64,000 bases of DNA. Source: Halichondria panicea. Taxonomy: Eukaryota > Porifera > Demospongiae > Suberitida > Halichondriidae. Of this stretch, positions 43,601 through 51,059 are shown piece by piece (the stretch's first letter is position 1; every line of letters starts with the position of its first letter). Position numbers and translations under genes: made by a program. The notes beneath the pieces are model-generated. The model had not been told where the DNA came from, made no database searches, and worked only from the letters and a program-made list of their open reading frames with translations. The stretch covers positions 6,843,139 through 6,907,138 of the forward strand of contig NC_087383.1 in NCBI RefSeq assembly GCF_963675165.1, written 5' to 3'.

Positions 43601-45990
43601 AAAGAATATTGTATGAAGGCATGAAGTAACTAAAAACACTAAGTAAGTGTTCTCAATGTTCTCACGGTGACATGGTTCAATCAGGATCAGCAGAAACTTC
43701 TCTGCGAGGTCGTATCGGCAGACGCTCTTTTCCCGGGAAATGTTTTCTTCACCTACACACAGGTTTACAAGTTCAATGGTGGCTCATGATGTCCACTTGT
43801 GTACTAACTAGACTAAGCATACCATACTGAAGCTAACCAGACTACATATGATACTCCATAATTACTTACAAGGTCCAGGACTTTGGTTCATGCTCAGGAG
43901 CTTCTTCCTCCGGCTCTTCAGGCTCTATGTTTATAGCTTGACCTCTGAGAAGTAGTTTCCTCTCTTGGTATGATCCCAGTCACTGTCCTCTTACTCAACA
44001 AGGCCATAAGTATCGTTATTCTCACTGTCTAGCTGCCCTAGAACCTCGCTGAGGTTGTACTACGAAGATCTTGTAGCCATTATCAAACGGTCACTTTTCT
44101 TTCGACAGTACTGCACCAAGCGTACCTCTAGGCAAGATATTAAAGATACCATGTTAAAGAGCAGCCCAATGCGCATGTGCTGGTACCTACAGTGTGTGCA
44201 TAGCTCCAATACAGTGCCCACAACGATTTTTTGGAAATTATCACTACCGCTGCCGTCATATGACGGCTAAAGCCGGGAAAGGGTTAACTATACTGGCTCA
44301 GTGATAGTGTCCTAGCATGCACAGAGTGAAAGTCAAAGGTCATATAGTTATGATGAACATATGCGCACTCATAATTATATCAGCTATGTTGTTCATTGCA
44401 AGAACAGGCCTAGCTATGTAGCTATGTAGCAGAGTGACAAACCGACTAATGGTAAGCCTCTAACTAAACCCTAGCCTCGGTCCCAGGCCGATTATTTTTT
44501 AATAGAACGAAGTTGAAAAATACGGCCTGGTATTGATTGTATCTGGGCGTGGCAGGAACCGGAACCGGAAACCAAAGCAGAGATTCTTCACACTTTGTTT
44601 CCTGTCATTATTATTTCCCCGTACAAGTTTAATACCGTAATTTAGCTCCGTGTATGCACACAACACCAGGCCTATAGTTGTCGGCCTAGCTAGAAAAAAC
44701 TCGGCCTGGAATTGAGGCTACTTAAACCCTACTTGATTACTAAGACATTGCATGGGTAATTTAGACCAATATCACCTGATGGCAGAACAAAATGCTATTA
44801 TGCTAGGACAACTTATCAGGACAATCAAGAGGTGTTATTTCTACCTCTGCTGTTAAGTGCAATCAACAGGGTTAAACGTATTTTATTTCTGCTGACTAGT
44901 TCACATAATTATGCACGTGTAACTAACTTACCATTGACATCAACATTGTATTCTGTGATGAAGTACTTGATAGTGTCCAGCTTCCCCTTACTGACTGCCA
45001 GTCCCAGTGGAGTTAGTCCACCACTGGTCACAACTCCTATAGTGGTGAGAGTTGTGGAAGAGTATGTGATAATACGTGTAGTGAGGATAAACTATTATTA
45101 TTTGTAATTTAAGCTACGTTCTGTAATAATAATTATACCACTATTATACAGGTTATTTTGTATGGTGGATCTTTTCACATTTTTTTTATTTTATTATTAC
45201 ACAACCAGCAAAAAGTAGGTTATCCGATTATACGCCGCAGACGCATTTCGCAGACGCATTTATGCGTCATGTCGGTATGACGCCATAGACGCATTTTTGC
45301 GTCAACCGCAGTAATCCGGCTTCTCTCTGCTCTAAAGAAACCAGGGAGCGGCTGCTGCTATTTTAACGCTACTACTACGTCCAGTTACTGTTCAGGTAAG
45401 TATATATGCAGTCAAAACTTCGTACTGTGCAGAAAATATTTTGGCAATACACGCTTGAATATGTAGCTAGTTTACAAATTAAATATTAATTATTGGCATG
45501 AACAAACACTATCAAAATATTATATAGAGCTACTAGCATGGCTAAGAGGCCACACTAGATCAGTGAGGAGGTGCTGCATGAAATTGTAGGCTACCCACTA
45601 GCTCTGGGACCTGCACAGATTGACATAGAAGACCCAGTAGCCAGAGTACAGCAAGGTAACAGAGATGTGCCAGTCATGGAGGGCAGTGATGATGAGTTTT
45701 CTGATTGAGAACAGTTTGGAGAGGAGCTTGAAGGTAAATGCAACAAATAAAATGGCTTCACTCAATGTATAGAATAAAAACAAGATTATCAAATACCCGG
45801 TACAGTACAACAATAATTACAACAATAAATTATCAAAAATGTAGATCTGGATAGGACATTGACACTGCATGAGCTGAGCACTGTTGTGAAAGTCCTACCA
45901 CCAACGTCAACCTTCCTGTACATGGCATTGTCTGTGCGCGTGTATGTGTGTAAGTGGATTTGTGTGTGTGTGTATGTGTGTAAGTGGATT

Positions 45991-46044
<54 letters not shown>

Positions 46045-46140
46045 TATGTGTGTGTGTGTGTTTGCGTACGTATGTGTGTGTGTGTGTTTGCGTAAGTATG
46101 TGTGTGTGTTTGCGTGCGTGCGTGTGTGTGTTTGCGTGTG

Positions 46141-46179
<39 letters not shown>

Positions 46180-49100
46180 GTGCGTGCGTGTGTGTGTTTG
46201 CGTGTGTGTGTGTTTGAGTGTGTGTGTGTGTGTGTGTGCTTGTATGTGTGCGTGTGTCTAACCGTGTATTCTACTCTTGACAGAGGCGACTCCAAGGTAC
46301 TCCAAAAGGGACCCAGTGGCAGTGCATAGTGTGACAGCAAAGTATCAGCAGTAGCCACAGACATCAGACACTTTTTATATCTATTGTTAGTTACGCAAAG
46401 AATTATAATCGTTACTGATGGTAAAAAAAATGTTTTTCAAGGTTCGAAGAACAAAAGGCGAGGCTATTATTTTACTATCCAAGGGCTATATAATTATAAC
46501 GAGTTCTAAACATAATGTTGGTGTAGTCAACAAACGTAATACGTATCCTGGCTCACCTCGTTGCTACTGCCACTGTCACTGTACATACGTGGCCCCACCT
46601 CTGATTATTGGATCCAGTCACACCTACATGTAGTGTACATACGTACACAAAGAAGGCTAATCAATGCTGCTTAGCACTACCAATTCTAGATACAACTACT
46701 ATCTACCATGTACAGTCAGTACCAGACCATAGAGCTTCTAGCAATTCTACAAACGCATGCAACAAGTACGAACAAGTACTGTAGCAACTACAACCGGTTG
46801 TATTTTTAATATTAATTTTATGGGCCTGATTTTAAATAAATTGAAGTCTATAATAGGTGATGCAGGCCCTAAAGTAGACTCTAAACATTCAGTAGAGTCA
46901 ACATACAGCTTAGGAAGCTTGTACTCACCTTTTTACCACTGTCACTGTTTCTCTTTACACATAGCTGCCTCAGGTTATAAGCCACACCCAGTACCTTGTG
47001 TAGCTGCACAGAAAAAGGCTAAGCAACGCTTCTCAGCACTACAAACTCTACAGCTACGTCCTATATACTTACTACAATAAGTATTAGGCTGTATGAAGCT
47101 TCTAGTGAATCTAAAAAGCCATGTAACAAAGCAGTATTATACGTAACTACTACTTACCGCTTGACAGAAGCAGATCACAGCCAATCCTTCGAGATAGTAA
47201 GCGATTCGGGCATCATCTTGTAGATCTTTGACTGGTCTTTCTTCCTAGTCTAACTTGCACAATCAAAAGTCGAAGCGCTTTCAAGTTACGAACAGTTTTC
47301 TAAGAACTGATTAATTTGTGCATTTTTTAAAAATCAATATGGCTGCGGGGGTGTTCCCGCAACGTGACGTCATGGCGTATAATCGGTTGCCATCCTCTTA
47401 TGAGTAATAACTTATTACTTGTACATGTATGGCCTTCTAGCAATTTCACGATCACTGGAGCATTCCGTATAATTATTATAAGGCTGCTTAGTGGGTAGCT
47501 AGCTGAAGATCAGAGTGTTCTGGTGTAATTTAACTCCGTAGCTTTGGTATACTCAGTGGCGAATCCAGAGGGGGTTCTTTGGGTTCAATTGAACCCCCCT
47601 TTGAGATAGAAGTGAGTGGGAGGCTCAAGCAACTAGTTAGCAAGTTGTTCCTTTCTTACTAGCTTTCACAATCACTTCTTACTAACCTTTAGTCCTTGTT
47701 AGTCATGCGAAGCTTTGTCTGTGCAGTTTCAGTGACTATGAAGGCTAAAAACTCTCCAGCGTAGCGCATGCAGATTGCTTATGAAAAGTGATGACCTTTT
47801 TTTTAGGAAAAAATTCGGTGTCTTAATGCGCATGCTCACTGTTTCGAAGAAGTGACGACCTTTTTTTAGGTAAAATAACAGTCCTTGACCTGCTCAGGGC
47901 CCTGGAACCCCCCTTTCAAGAATTCTAGATCCGCCACTGATACACTACAACAGAACAAAATTGCAGTGTGCTATTATAGCGTATAGCATATCGAATTGCT
48001 GTGTGCATAGAAAGGTCAACGCAATGAGCTATTCCCTATAATTATGACAGTACCATAAAGGTCGCGTGTAGAGTTCGTGCAAGTTCAAGCTATTCCCCGA
48101 AAATTAAATGCGCGAAAACGTTTCTAACGATCATTTCGCGAAATTTGACTCAAAATACTCATCCCAAACCTTCGTCTGGGATGGCCATTTATACCCACTA
48201 TACGGCACTATAATTATATACGGTACGAAGAGCAAGCCACAAGTATTGTTTATAGTTGTTAAGTGCCATCAACACGATTAAACGTATTCTGACTTGTTCA
48301 GTTTACTATATATACACCCTAGAGCACTGAAGTGCTAACCCTCGGCTGTTGACAGGAGAATGGAGTGCATACAGCAACCACACAATCAATAGTGTTTAAA
48401 TTAACAGTAACAGACTCAGTAGATCAATTATTATAGCAAACATAATTATAGAGACTGGTAAATGATCACTTTAGCTGCATGTATATCTACCTCGAATAAA
48501 GGTCGCGTGTGGAGCTCGTGCAAGTTCAAGTTATTCCGCGCAACTTAAATGAGCGAAAACTATTATAACGGTCATTTCGCGAAATTTCATATACCCTCAA
48601 ACTATACCCACTATAATTATATAAGCCATGCACACAACACACCATGACAGTGCATAAGCTATACGGTACGGTATGAAGAGCAAGCCACAAGTATTGTTAC
48701 AGAGGTATAAATAACAGTCGGTCCATCGGTCAATTTCTAAGCAATTATCTGACCATTCACTACTTGCTCGGTCATAGTGTCCTAGCATGCAAAGATTGAA
48801 GGCCAAAGGTAATTAGGGTTAGGGTAAAATGTAACATGGAAGGGACAGTATGACTTGTGTAACCTTGACAACGTATCTAGGTACCCTAACCCTCCATTAT
48901 CAACTTCCCCTGATCATGAACTGTACTTCATTCACATGAATATTGTATTGCATGTACTAACTTACCATTGATATTCACATTGCACTCTGTGATGAGGTAC
49001 TTGATAGTGTACTGGCACCCCACTCTGACTGCCAGTCCCAGTGGAGTTAGTCCATCATTGCCCACAGCTCCTATAGTGGTGAGTTAGGGAGCATTGACAC

Positions 49101-49444
49101 GTACATAGTTCACTAAGTCAGAGTCTATTGTTCTCAAATTCAACTATTCAATAGCTGCGTATGCACTAGACATATTTAAACTTGGTACATGCATGCATGG
49201 GGATAATTCCAGGGATGAAACATGTCACTATCCCCAGATTAGAATGAACATTACCACAATAGTATAGAGTCATATGGCTGCGTAGCAACCACAAGAACGT
49301 TGTCAGTTAAAAACCACGTAGAGGCCAGGGTACAACAACCGTTTGTTCTCAAATCACAAATCACGTGTGTGTGTGTGTGTGGGTGTGTGTGGGTGTGTGT
49401 GGGTGGGTGTGTGTGGGTGTGTGTGGGTGTGTGTGGGTGTGTGT

Positions 49445-49482
<38 letters not shown>

Positions 49483-50560
49483 GTGCGTGTGTGTATCACT
49501 AACAATGGCAGTCAGACCCACTAGACTATAGTACATATCAGTGAGGTCACTAAACCAGACACGATATGAACGTGTATTTGTGTTTAGGGTATTAAAAGGA
49601 TCATAATTATTATAATAGCAGGGCTTGTAGCTGCAGGAGCAGAAGAGAGGAAGAGAGGAAGGAGGCCGAATACACCAGCCTTGGTTCATGCACTGCACTG
49701 CTTCACCCCACTAGCCATAGAGACTACTGGTGTTCTAGGGCCTAAGTCTAAGACATTTGTTAAGGAATTAGGTGGGCGCGTTGCACGTGTCACGGGAGAT
49801 CAGAAGTCCTTCCATTACTTACTGCAAAGGCTGTCGGTCGCAGTACAGCGTGGAAATGCGGCCTCAGTGATGGGCACAATGGACTCGCAGACCCTCTCCC
49901 TCGAAACATTGGAACTTTGAATTACTACATTATTTATTGTTGTATGAATTACACCTGGTCTGTACATGTATACGTATACTATTTCTAATAGTATAAAAAA
50001 CTAATTATAATAATTATTATCCCACATATAGAAGCGAGTAACTCATTAAACGAACAGGAAACATAATTATTCATGAACATTTCTAGCAACATTGAGTGTT
50101 TTGACATAAGCACATGTACATGCATGTGTCTAGCCCTAACCACTATGTACGTTAGTTCAGCTATGAATTGGAGATAATACGGCCTTAAAGTGTTACATGA
50201 CACACACACTGACTTACCTAGGTCACACTGTCCAGTTTCCTTCAGTAACTGGACACACTTCAGGTGTCCCCACCAGCAGGCATAGTGCAGGGGAGTGTCC
50301 TTATCAGTATTCTGTACATTGACATCGATGCCATCTTGCTGTGTGAGTATCTTCACTACATCAGGGTGGTTGTTGATGCATGCCATATGGAGAGCGGTCC
50401 ATCCATCACTGTCCCTCCAATTGACAGGAGCTCCTCTAGCCAGCAGCCTCTCCACCTCGTCCACATGACCACCCTTGGAAGCCTCATAGAGTTGCTGACC
50501 CAGATCATGACTACAGTGTATTGTGAGAGGAGGTAAACAATGAAGGGCAGAAATCATCAT
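19278..50560 (-). CDS. ROCO-family protein: ankyrin-Roc-COR-Death (gene span)
   Basis: Nine minus-strand exons: 50,218-50,560, 49,070-48,966, 45,036-44,932, 40,415-40,311, 30,911-30,807, 22,558-20,436, 20,290-20,209, 19,979-19,875 and 19,636-19,278. They sum to 3,432 nt and join in frame from an ATG to a TAA, giving 1,143 residues. Domain order is ankyrin repeats (~1-270), Roc GTPase (~300-470), COR (~470-950), Pro/Thr/Ser linker (~960-1025) and Death (~1030-1143). This is the DAPK1 arrangement without the kinase; ROCO GTPases act as regulated dimeric switches, and Death domains recruit apoptotic or innate-immune partners. The start is tentative: ATG-ATG at 50,555-50,560 is open into the first ankyrin repeat, but an acceptor (CTGTAG) at 50,511-50,516 could instead join an upstream exon. 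Introns of several kb are filled with transposons and duplicated segments. Confidence 0.82.
19875..19979 (-). CDS. ROCO linker exon (105 nt)
   Basis: CCCAG acceptor, GTATAC donor, phase 1-1. Encodes about 35 residues ([17 protein letters not shown], then [10 protein letters not shown] and TQTTHTE) with no known domain. It has no counterpart between the second linker and Death exons at 5.9-5.2 kb. Confidence 0.65.
20209..20290 (-). CDS. ROCO linker exon (82 nt)
   Basis: ATTATAG acceptor, GTATAC donor, phase 0 to 1. Encodes [17 protein letters not shown], then [10 protein letters not shown]. Nearly identical to 5,878-5,959. Confidence 0.75.
20436..22558 (-). CDS. ROCO central exon: Roc GTPase and COR
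   Basis: One 2,123-nt exon (707 codons plus 2 nt), entered in phase 1 at a CATAG acceptor and left in phase 0 at GTGAGT. It opens with the last ankyrin helix pair ([20 protein letters not shown]), then the Roc domain: P-loop GHSGEGKST (exon residues 56-64), DxxG-type DFAGQE (116-121) and G4-like VGSHAD (182-187). The remaining ~480 residues form a COR-type region, with the [12 protein letters not shown] segment and a C-terminal helical part. All core GTP-binding motifs are intact and there is no stop or frameshift, so the GTPase is probably functional. The kinase typical of LRRK proteins is absent here. Confidence 0.9.
22899..23790 (+). mobile_element. piggyBac-type element A (non-autonomous)
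   Basis: 892 bp flanked by TTAA on both sides (22,895-22,898; 23,791-23,794), with perfect inverted ends CCCTTTCCCGGCTTT. An 18-bp palindrome (GGACGACATATGTCGTCC) follows the left end. It contains a decayed first transposase exon starting at 23,102 (M-T-S-R-S-L, TAG at codon 7, then [14 protein letters not shown]) and a TCTG/GTAAGT-like donor. No catalytic domain. Same family as 43,385-44,283, opposite orientation. Lies in a ROCO intron. Confidence 0.88.
23874..23998 (+). repeat. TA-flanked MITE, shortened copy
   Basis: 125 bp between TA dinucleotides with ends CAATGGA...TCCATTG; its right half (GGAGGTGGTTTTTAACAGAGGTTCC) matches 60,722-60,922. Confidence 0.65.
24161..25083 (+). mobile_element. 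piggyBac-type element B (non-autonomous)
   Basis: 923 bp with TTAA on both sides (24,157-24,160; 25,084-25,087) and ends CCCTTTAACCG...CGGTTAAAGGG. Encodes an intact acidic first exon (24,367-24,621). Its empty site is visible in the paralogous D repeats near 26,020 and 32,415. Confidence 0.88.
24367..24621 (+). CDS. acidic N-terminal exon of piggyBac-type transposase
   Basis: 84 codons from ATG ([17 protein letters not shown]), then a strongly acidic segment ([26 protein letters not shown]). piggyBac transposases begin with such an acidic low-complexity region before the DDD catalytic core. The M-A-x-R ... EVLxQL pattern recurs in the remnants at 23,102, 44,080 and 45,538. It ends at a TAG just beyond CTGGCAAGT, which aligns with the GTAAGT donor of element A. 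No catalytic exon follows, so this copy cannot make a full transposase. Confidence 0.5.
   Translation: MARLFTCADVLEQLEDSNGDVSSGDDSAYEGEGIVGYLPKATSFMPDADELSGTEDMHDMDLDASAMDQDGERPGEGSLCDSGK
25346..25844. other. intronic, no gene seen
   Basis: AT-rich ROCO intron with an A-rich tract at 25,374-25,404. No exon-like feature. Confidence 0.4.
26240..26788. mobile_element. 549-bp MITE with 35-bp TIRs
   Basis: Inverted ends share ATAGATAGAGTAGAA, then GGGATTGGAAACGGAAGT. GTGCCAG occurs on both sides (26,233-26,239; 26,789-26,795) and once at the empty site in D-repeat copies 0 and 2 (25,330; 32,611). A 7-8 bp duplication suggests a hAT-like origin. No gene inside. Confidence 0.8.
27345..27800. repeat. 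inverted-repeat element (ends GACTCATGAATCAGCCGCCG)
   Basis: CTCATGAATCAGCCGCCGTT at ~27,341 returns as its reverse complement near 27,776, with TTTGGAACCAC and GAGCACTC also mirrored. This is an insertion of about 460 bp in D copy 1; D copy 2 lacks it between 32,980 and 32,990. Confidence 0.65.
29355..29465. repeat. foldback hairpin, ~42-bp arms
   Basis: Left arm starts GTTGTTGACTGGTTGCC and ends TTATAACCAACC; the right arm is its near-perfect reverse complement. A ~27-nt spacer contains CCTCGGGCTACGCCCTCGG, itself partly palindromic. Confidence 0.8.
29831..29903 (-). tRNA. tRNA-Lys(CTT)-derived repeat copy
   Basis: The minus strand carries A-box CAGCTGGTAGAGCATC, anticodon loop GACTCTTAATC (CTT, Lys) and B-box GGGTTTGAGCCCC with a good T stem, but the acceptor halves do not pair. 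Repeated at 36,280 and 41,518, so it is a repeat component rather than a working gene. Confidence 0.45.
30807..30911 (-). CDS. ROCO ankyrin exon E5 (105 nt, phase 1-1)
   Basis: TATAG acceptor and GTAAGT donor. Encodes one 35-residue ankyrin repeat ([16 protein letters not shown], then [15 protein letters not shown]). Closest to exon E4; the surrounding introns are duplicated too. Confidence 0.8.
31080..31290. repeat. MITE with GGTCGTATGGTCG inverted arms
   Basis: Arms begin TTTGCACACTATA...CCAGAAGAGGCT and mirror at 31,250-31,285; the inner arms are ATGGTCGTATGG and CGACCATTGTAG. This copy is uninterrupted and serves as the empty site for the nested copy at 40,643-41,270. A diverged third copy lies at 31,890-32,000. 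Confidence 0.7.
31291..32129. other. intronic repeat remnants
   Basis: Fragments of the CTTGCACACTAGTCTGAAAC repeat and of the GAACAGTCAACTAGCTAAC unit. No exon visible. Confidence 0.4.
32130..32158 (+). repeat. lone terminus of the RPA-element family
   Basis: TGTGACAGGGCCTAGG, then AAAACAACCCTTA, matching the end at 2,846 (reverse complement). No matching second end nearby; it abuts D-repeat copy 2. Confidence 0.75.
32232..34208 (+). repeat. D repeat, copy 2
   Basis: Colinear with 25,845-29,112 and without the 549-bp MITE, the ~460-bp inverted element, or element B, so it preserves the three empty sites. Confidence 0.85.
34209..36119. repeat. intron filled with TATGCCTCGAGGCGTAGCC-type repeats
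   Basis: From about 35,380 to 36,120 this matches, in reverse complement, the complete 833-bp insertion at 58,122-58,954 (CCTCGAGGCGTAGCCGCAC, CTCGAGTTATGGCTAG, AGCGAAAGCAAAAACATGG). Diverged fragments extend back to 34,825. No exon is visible. Confidence 0.65.
34787..34817. repeat. (CA)n microsatellite
   Basis: About ten CA repeats, interrupted once by TC. Confidence 0.85.
36280..36345 (-). tRNA. tRNA-Lys(CTT)-derived repeat copy
   Basis: Second copy of the tRNA-Lys-like stretch; anticodon-loop region identical, acceptor stem not formed. Confidence 0.4.
36848..38218. mobile_element. 1.37-kb long-TIR insertion
   Basis: Inverted ends of about 85 bp: TAGCCTCGATCCCAGGCCC ... GGTCGCCTCCTCGGCCTGG on the left, with the mirror at 38,133-38,218. 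The empty site is seen in the paralogous unit near 41,980. The interior has no convincing gene. Solo ends of the family occur at 2,870, 37,500 and 44,472. Confidence 0.75.
38066..38102. repeat. short hairpin
   Basis: 16-bp arms (GCTTAGGTATTCGCTC / GAGCGAATACCTGAGC, one mismatch) with a five-T loop. Confidence 0.7.
38405..39830 (+). repeat. 712-bp tandem duplication with nested exon-like cassettes
   Basis: Two direct copies (38,405-39,116; 39,117-39,830) start with CTAGAGCACTAAAGTGCAAA. Each holds two related cassettes ending in a splice-donor-like CATCCAGGTAAG or CATCCAGGTGAG. All four encode a similar plus-strand peptide ([10 protein letters not shown]...[12 protein letters not shown]). The first of each pair is open (38,836-38,932; 39,559-39,653); the second of each pair shares an in-frame TAA. 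It lies within a ROCO intron on the opposite strand. Confidence 0.6.
39864..39950. repeat. short tandem duplication
   Basis: CTACTATACCCGTGGCCGCC occurs twice (39,862 and 39,916), separated by ACAAACAAACCAACAG. Confidence 0.7.
40311..40415 (-). CDS. ROCO ankyrin exon E4 (105 nt, phase 1-1)
   Basis: TATAG acceptor, GTAATT donor. One ankyrin repeat ([16 protein letters not shown], then [15 protein letters not shown]). Confidence 0.8.
40643..41290. repeat. MITE copy split by a pogo-like insertion
   Basis: Outer arms match 31,080-31,290; the TCATCTA/CCTCTATAATGG junction is separated by the element at 40,694-41,116. Confidence 0.7.
40694..41116 (+). mobile_element. pogo/Tigger-like MITE, full length
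   Basis: 423 bp starting CAGTAGACTCTCGCTATTCC and ending AGAGTCTACTG, flanked by TA on each side. TA duplication and CAGTAGACTCTCG ends fit pogo/Tigger (Tc1/mariner superfamily). No transposase ORF. It is the best reference copy for the relatives at 497, 4,464 and 42,366. Confidence 0.78.
41350..42360 (+). repeat. ankyrin-unit copy lacking its exon
   Basis: Colinear with the E4 and E5 units up to CAGTGCAGGCCCTATACC, then truncated exactly where a pogo-like element begins (42,366). The ankyrin exon that should follow is absent. Confidence 0.7.
41518..41584 (-). tRNA. tRNA-Lys(CTT)-derived repeat copy
   Basis: Third copy of the tRNA-Lys-like stretch, with one extra D-arm change; not expected to fold into a functional tRNA. 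Confidence 0.4.
42366..42802. repeat. two pogo-like MITE copies head to head
   Basis: About 130-bp arms (42,368-42,499 and 42,556-42,684) are inverted copies of each other around a ~55-bp spacer. The right part continues to the family terminus (AATAGCGAGAGTGTACTGTA). Confidence 0.75.
43385..44283 (-). mobile_element. piggyBac-type element C (non-autonomous)
   Basis: 899 bp flanked by TTAA (43,381-43,384; 44,284-44,287) with CCCTTTCCCGGCTTTA ends. A 14-bp palindrome (CCGTCATATGACGG) sits near the right end. On the minus strand a decayed first exon starts at 44,080 ([23 protein letters not shown]) and reaches a GTAAGT donor. Close relative of element A. Confidence 0.88.
44472..44720. repeat. 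short TIR element, TAGCCTCGGTCCCAGG family
   Basis: Ends TAGCCTCGGTCCCAGGCCG and CGGCCTGGAATTGAGGCTA; a small relative of 36,848-38,218. Confidence 0.6.
44932..45036 (-). CDS. ROCO ankyrin exon E3 (105 nt, phase 1-1)
   Basis: TATAG acceptor, GTAAGT donor. One ankyrin repeat ([16 protein letters not shown], then [15 protein letters not shown]). Confidence 0.8.
45224..47386 (+). mobile_element. 2.2-kb TIR element with piggyBac-like first exon
   Basis: 13-bp inverted ends CCGATTATACGCC (45,224 and 47,386). Inside, a non-coding exon ends in TTCAG/GTAAGT near 45,394. A second exon starts at 45,538 with [18 protein letters not shown] and an acidic GSDDEFSD segment, like the first exons of elements A-C. 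The catalytic core is missing. Flanks TTAT and TTGC are not a clean TTAA pair. It contains the (TG)n tract at 45,950-46,255. Confidence 0.55.
45950..46255. repeat. (TG)n / TGCG compound microsatellite
   Basis: About 300 bp of TG repeats broken by CGTACGTA, TTTGCG and TGCGTGCG motifs. Long Cys/Val or His/Thr frames here are spurious. Confidence 0.9.
47554..47939. mobile_element. hAT-like MITE (CAGTGGCG ends)
   Basis: 386 bp between CAGTGGCGAATCCAGAGG and TAGATCCGCCACTG; the CAGTGGCGGATC-type terminus is typical of hAT elements. Contains paired GACGACCTTTTTTTAGG motifs. I could not identify a clean 8-bp target duplication. Confidence 0.65.
47949..49080 (+). repeat. ankyrin-exon duplication unit (E2)
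   Basis: Colinear with 42,803-45,042 but without element C. It contains two rounds of the AAAGGTCGCGTGT...GTTCAAG block (48,056 and 48,494). Confidence 0.75.
48966..49070 (-). CDS. ROCO ankyrin exon E2 (105 nt, phase 1-1)
   Basis: TATAG acceptor, GTAAGT donor. One ankyrin repeat ([16 protein letters not shown], then [15 protein letters not shown]). Confidence 0.8.
49364..49497. repeat. (GT)n / GGGTGT microsatellite
   Basis: About 130 bp of GT repeats with GGGTGTGT variants. Confidence 0.9.
49500..50217. other. intron between ROCO exons E1 and E2
   Basis: A plus-strand 79-codon open frame at 49,681-49,920 lacks an obvious family and is on the opposite strand to the gene. Nothing else coding is visible. 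Confidence 0.35.
50218..50560 (-). CDS. ROCO first visible exon: ankyrin repeats (E1)
   Basis: Open from ATG-ATG at 50,555-50,560 to a GTAAGT donor at 50,212-50,217. Encodes about three ankyrin repeats: [40 protein letters not shown] and [20 protein letters not shown]. These are textbook TPLHxAxxxGH repeats, unlike the diverged repeats in E2-E5. An acceptor-like CTGTAG at 50,511-50,516 would allow an upstream exon in phase 2. Confidence 0.8.
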
Positions 50561-51059
50561 TATTATGTACCTACAAATGACAATGAGTAATCTCAGTCTC
50601 CAATTAGTGGACTCTTAGGTGGTGAGGAGTGAGTGGGTGTATTATAGAGGATGTGACTGTATTGACCACAATCTTAGGAGCTAGCCTTCACTTGCTAGCT
50701 ATACCCACATCTAGACACCAGAGGAGCCTGCAACTAATTAACCATCACTCATGAAGGTCACTCATTAGTTTCTGAGGTTGTCATCTACATAAGTAATACA
50801 GTCATCTTTGCTTCTATAGCTAGTAAGCACGAGTTATACTATTATACAGTATAAACAATACATGTACTGTTAGGAGTACATTATGGTCACAGTCATTATT
50901 GACAATAGAGTGTCTGGATTCATAGATAAGGAGTACTGTATTCATTGTGGCCTCTGAGATATGGTCACCTCAATGTACACAGCCATTCCACCAAATGTTC
51001 AACTTAGTAAACCACAGATAAGGAATTGGAAACGGAAGTCCCACAAAATAATGTTCACC
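50561..51059. other. upstream of ROCO first exon, no gene seen
   Basis: If E1 is the first exon, this stretch would hold the promoter. I see no distinctive promoter element beyond AT-rich sequence. Confidence 0.3.

Larger units (their letters stand above)
42803..45042 (+). repeat. ankyrin-exon duplication unit (E3)
   Basis: Blocks such as TATTATAGCGTATAGCATATC, AAAGGTCAACGCAATGAGC, GAGCAAGCCACAAGTATTG and GTGTCCTAGCATGCA are shared, in the same order, with 47,949-49,080. Both end in a 105-nt ankyrin exon. Interrupted by piggyBac element C. Confidence 0.75.

Noticed and set aside
45944-46364. Open frames of 75-124 codons (Cys/Val and His/Thr repeats)
   Set aside because: Products of the TG microsatellite; the same explanation holds at 49,251-49,698.
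45224-47386. Clean TTAA-flanked piggyBac element
   Set aside because: The flanks read TTAT and TTGC; ends and first exon are piggyBac-like but the target duplication is not demonstrated.
47554-47939. 8-bp hAT target duplication
   Set aside because: Flanks GGTATACT and ATACACTA do not match as a clean duplication, so the class rests on the CAGTGGCG ends only.
49681-49920. 79-codon plus-strand frame in the ROCO E1-E2 intron
   Set aside because: No homology recognised and no flanking exon; could be chance.
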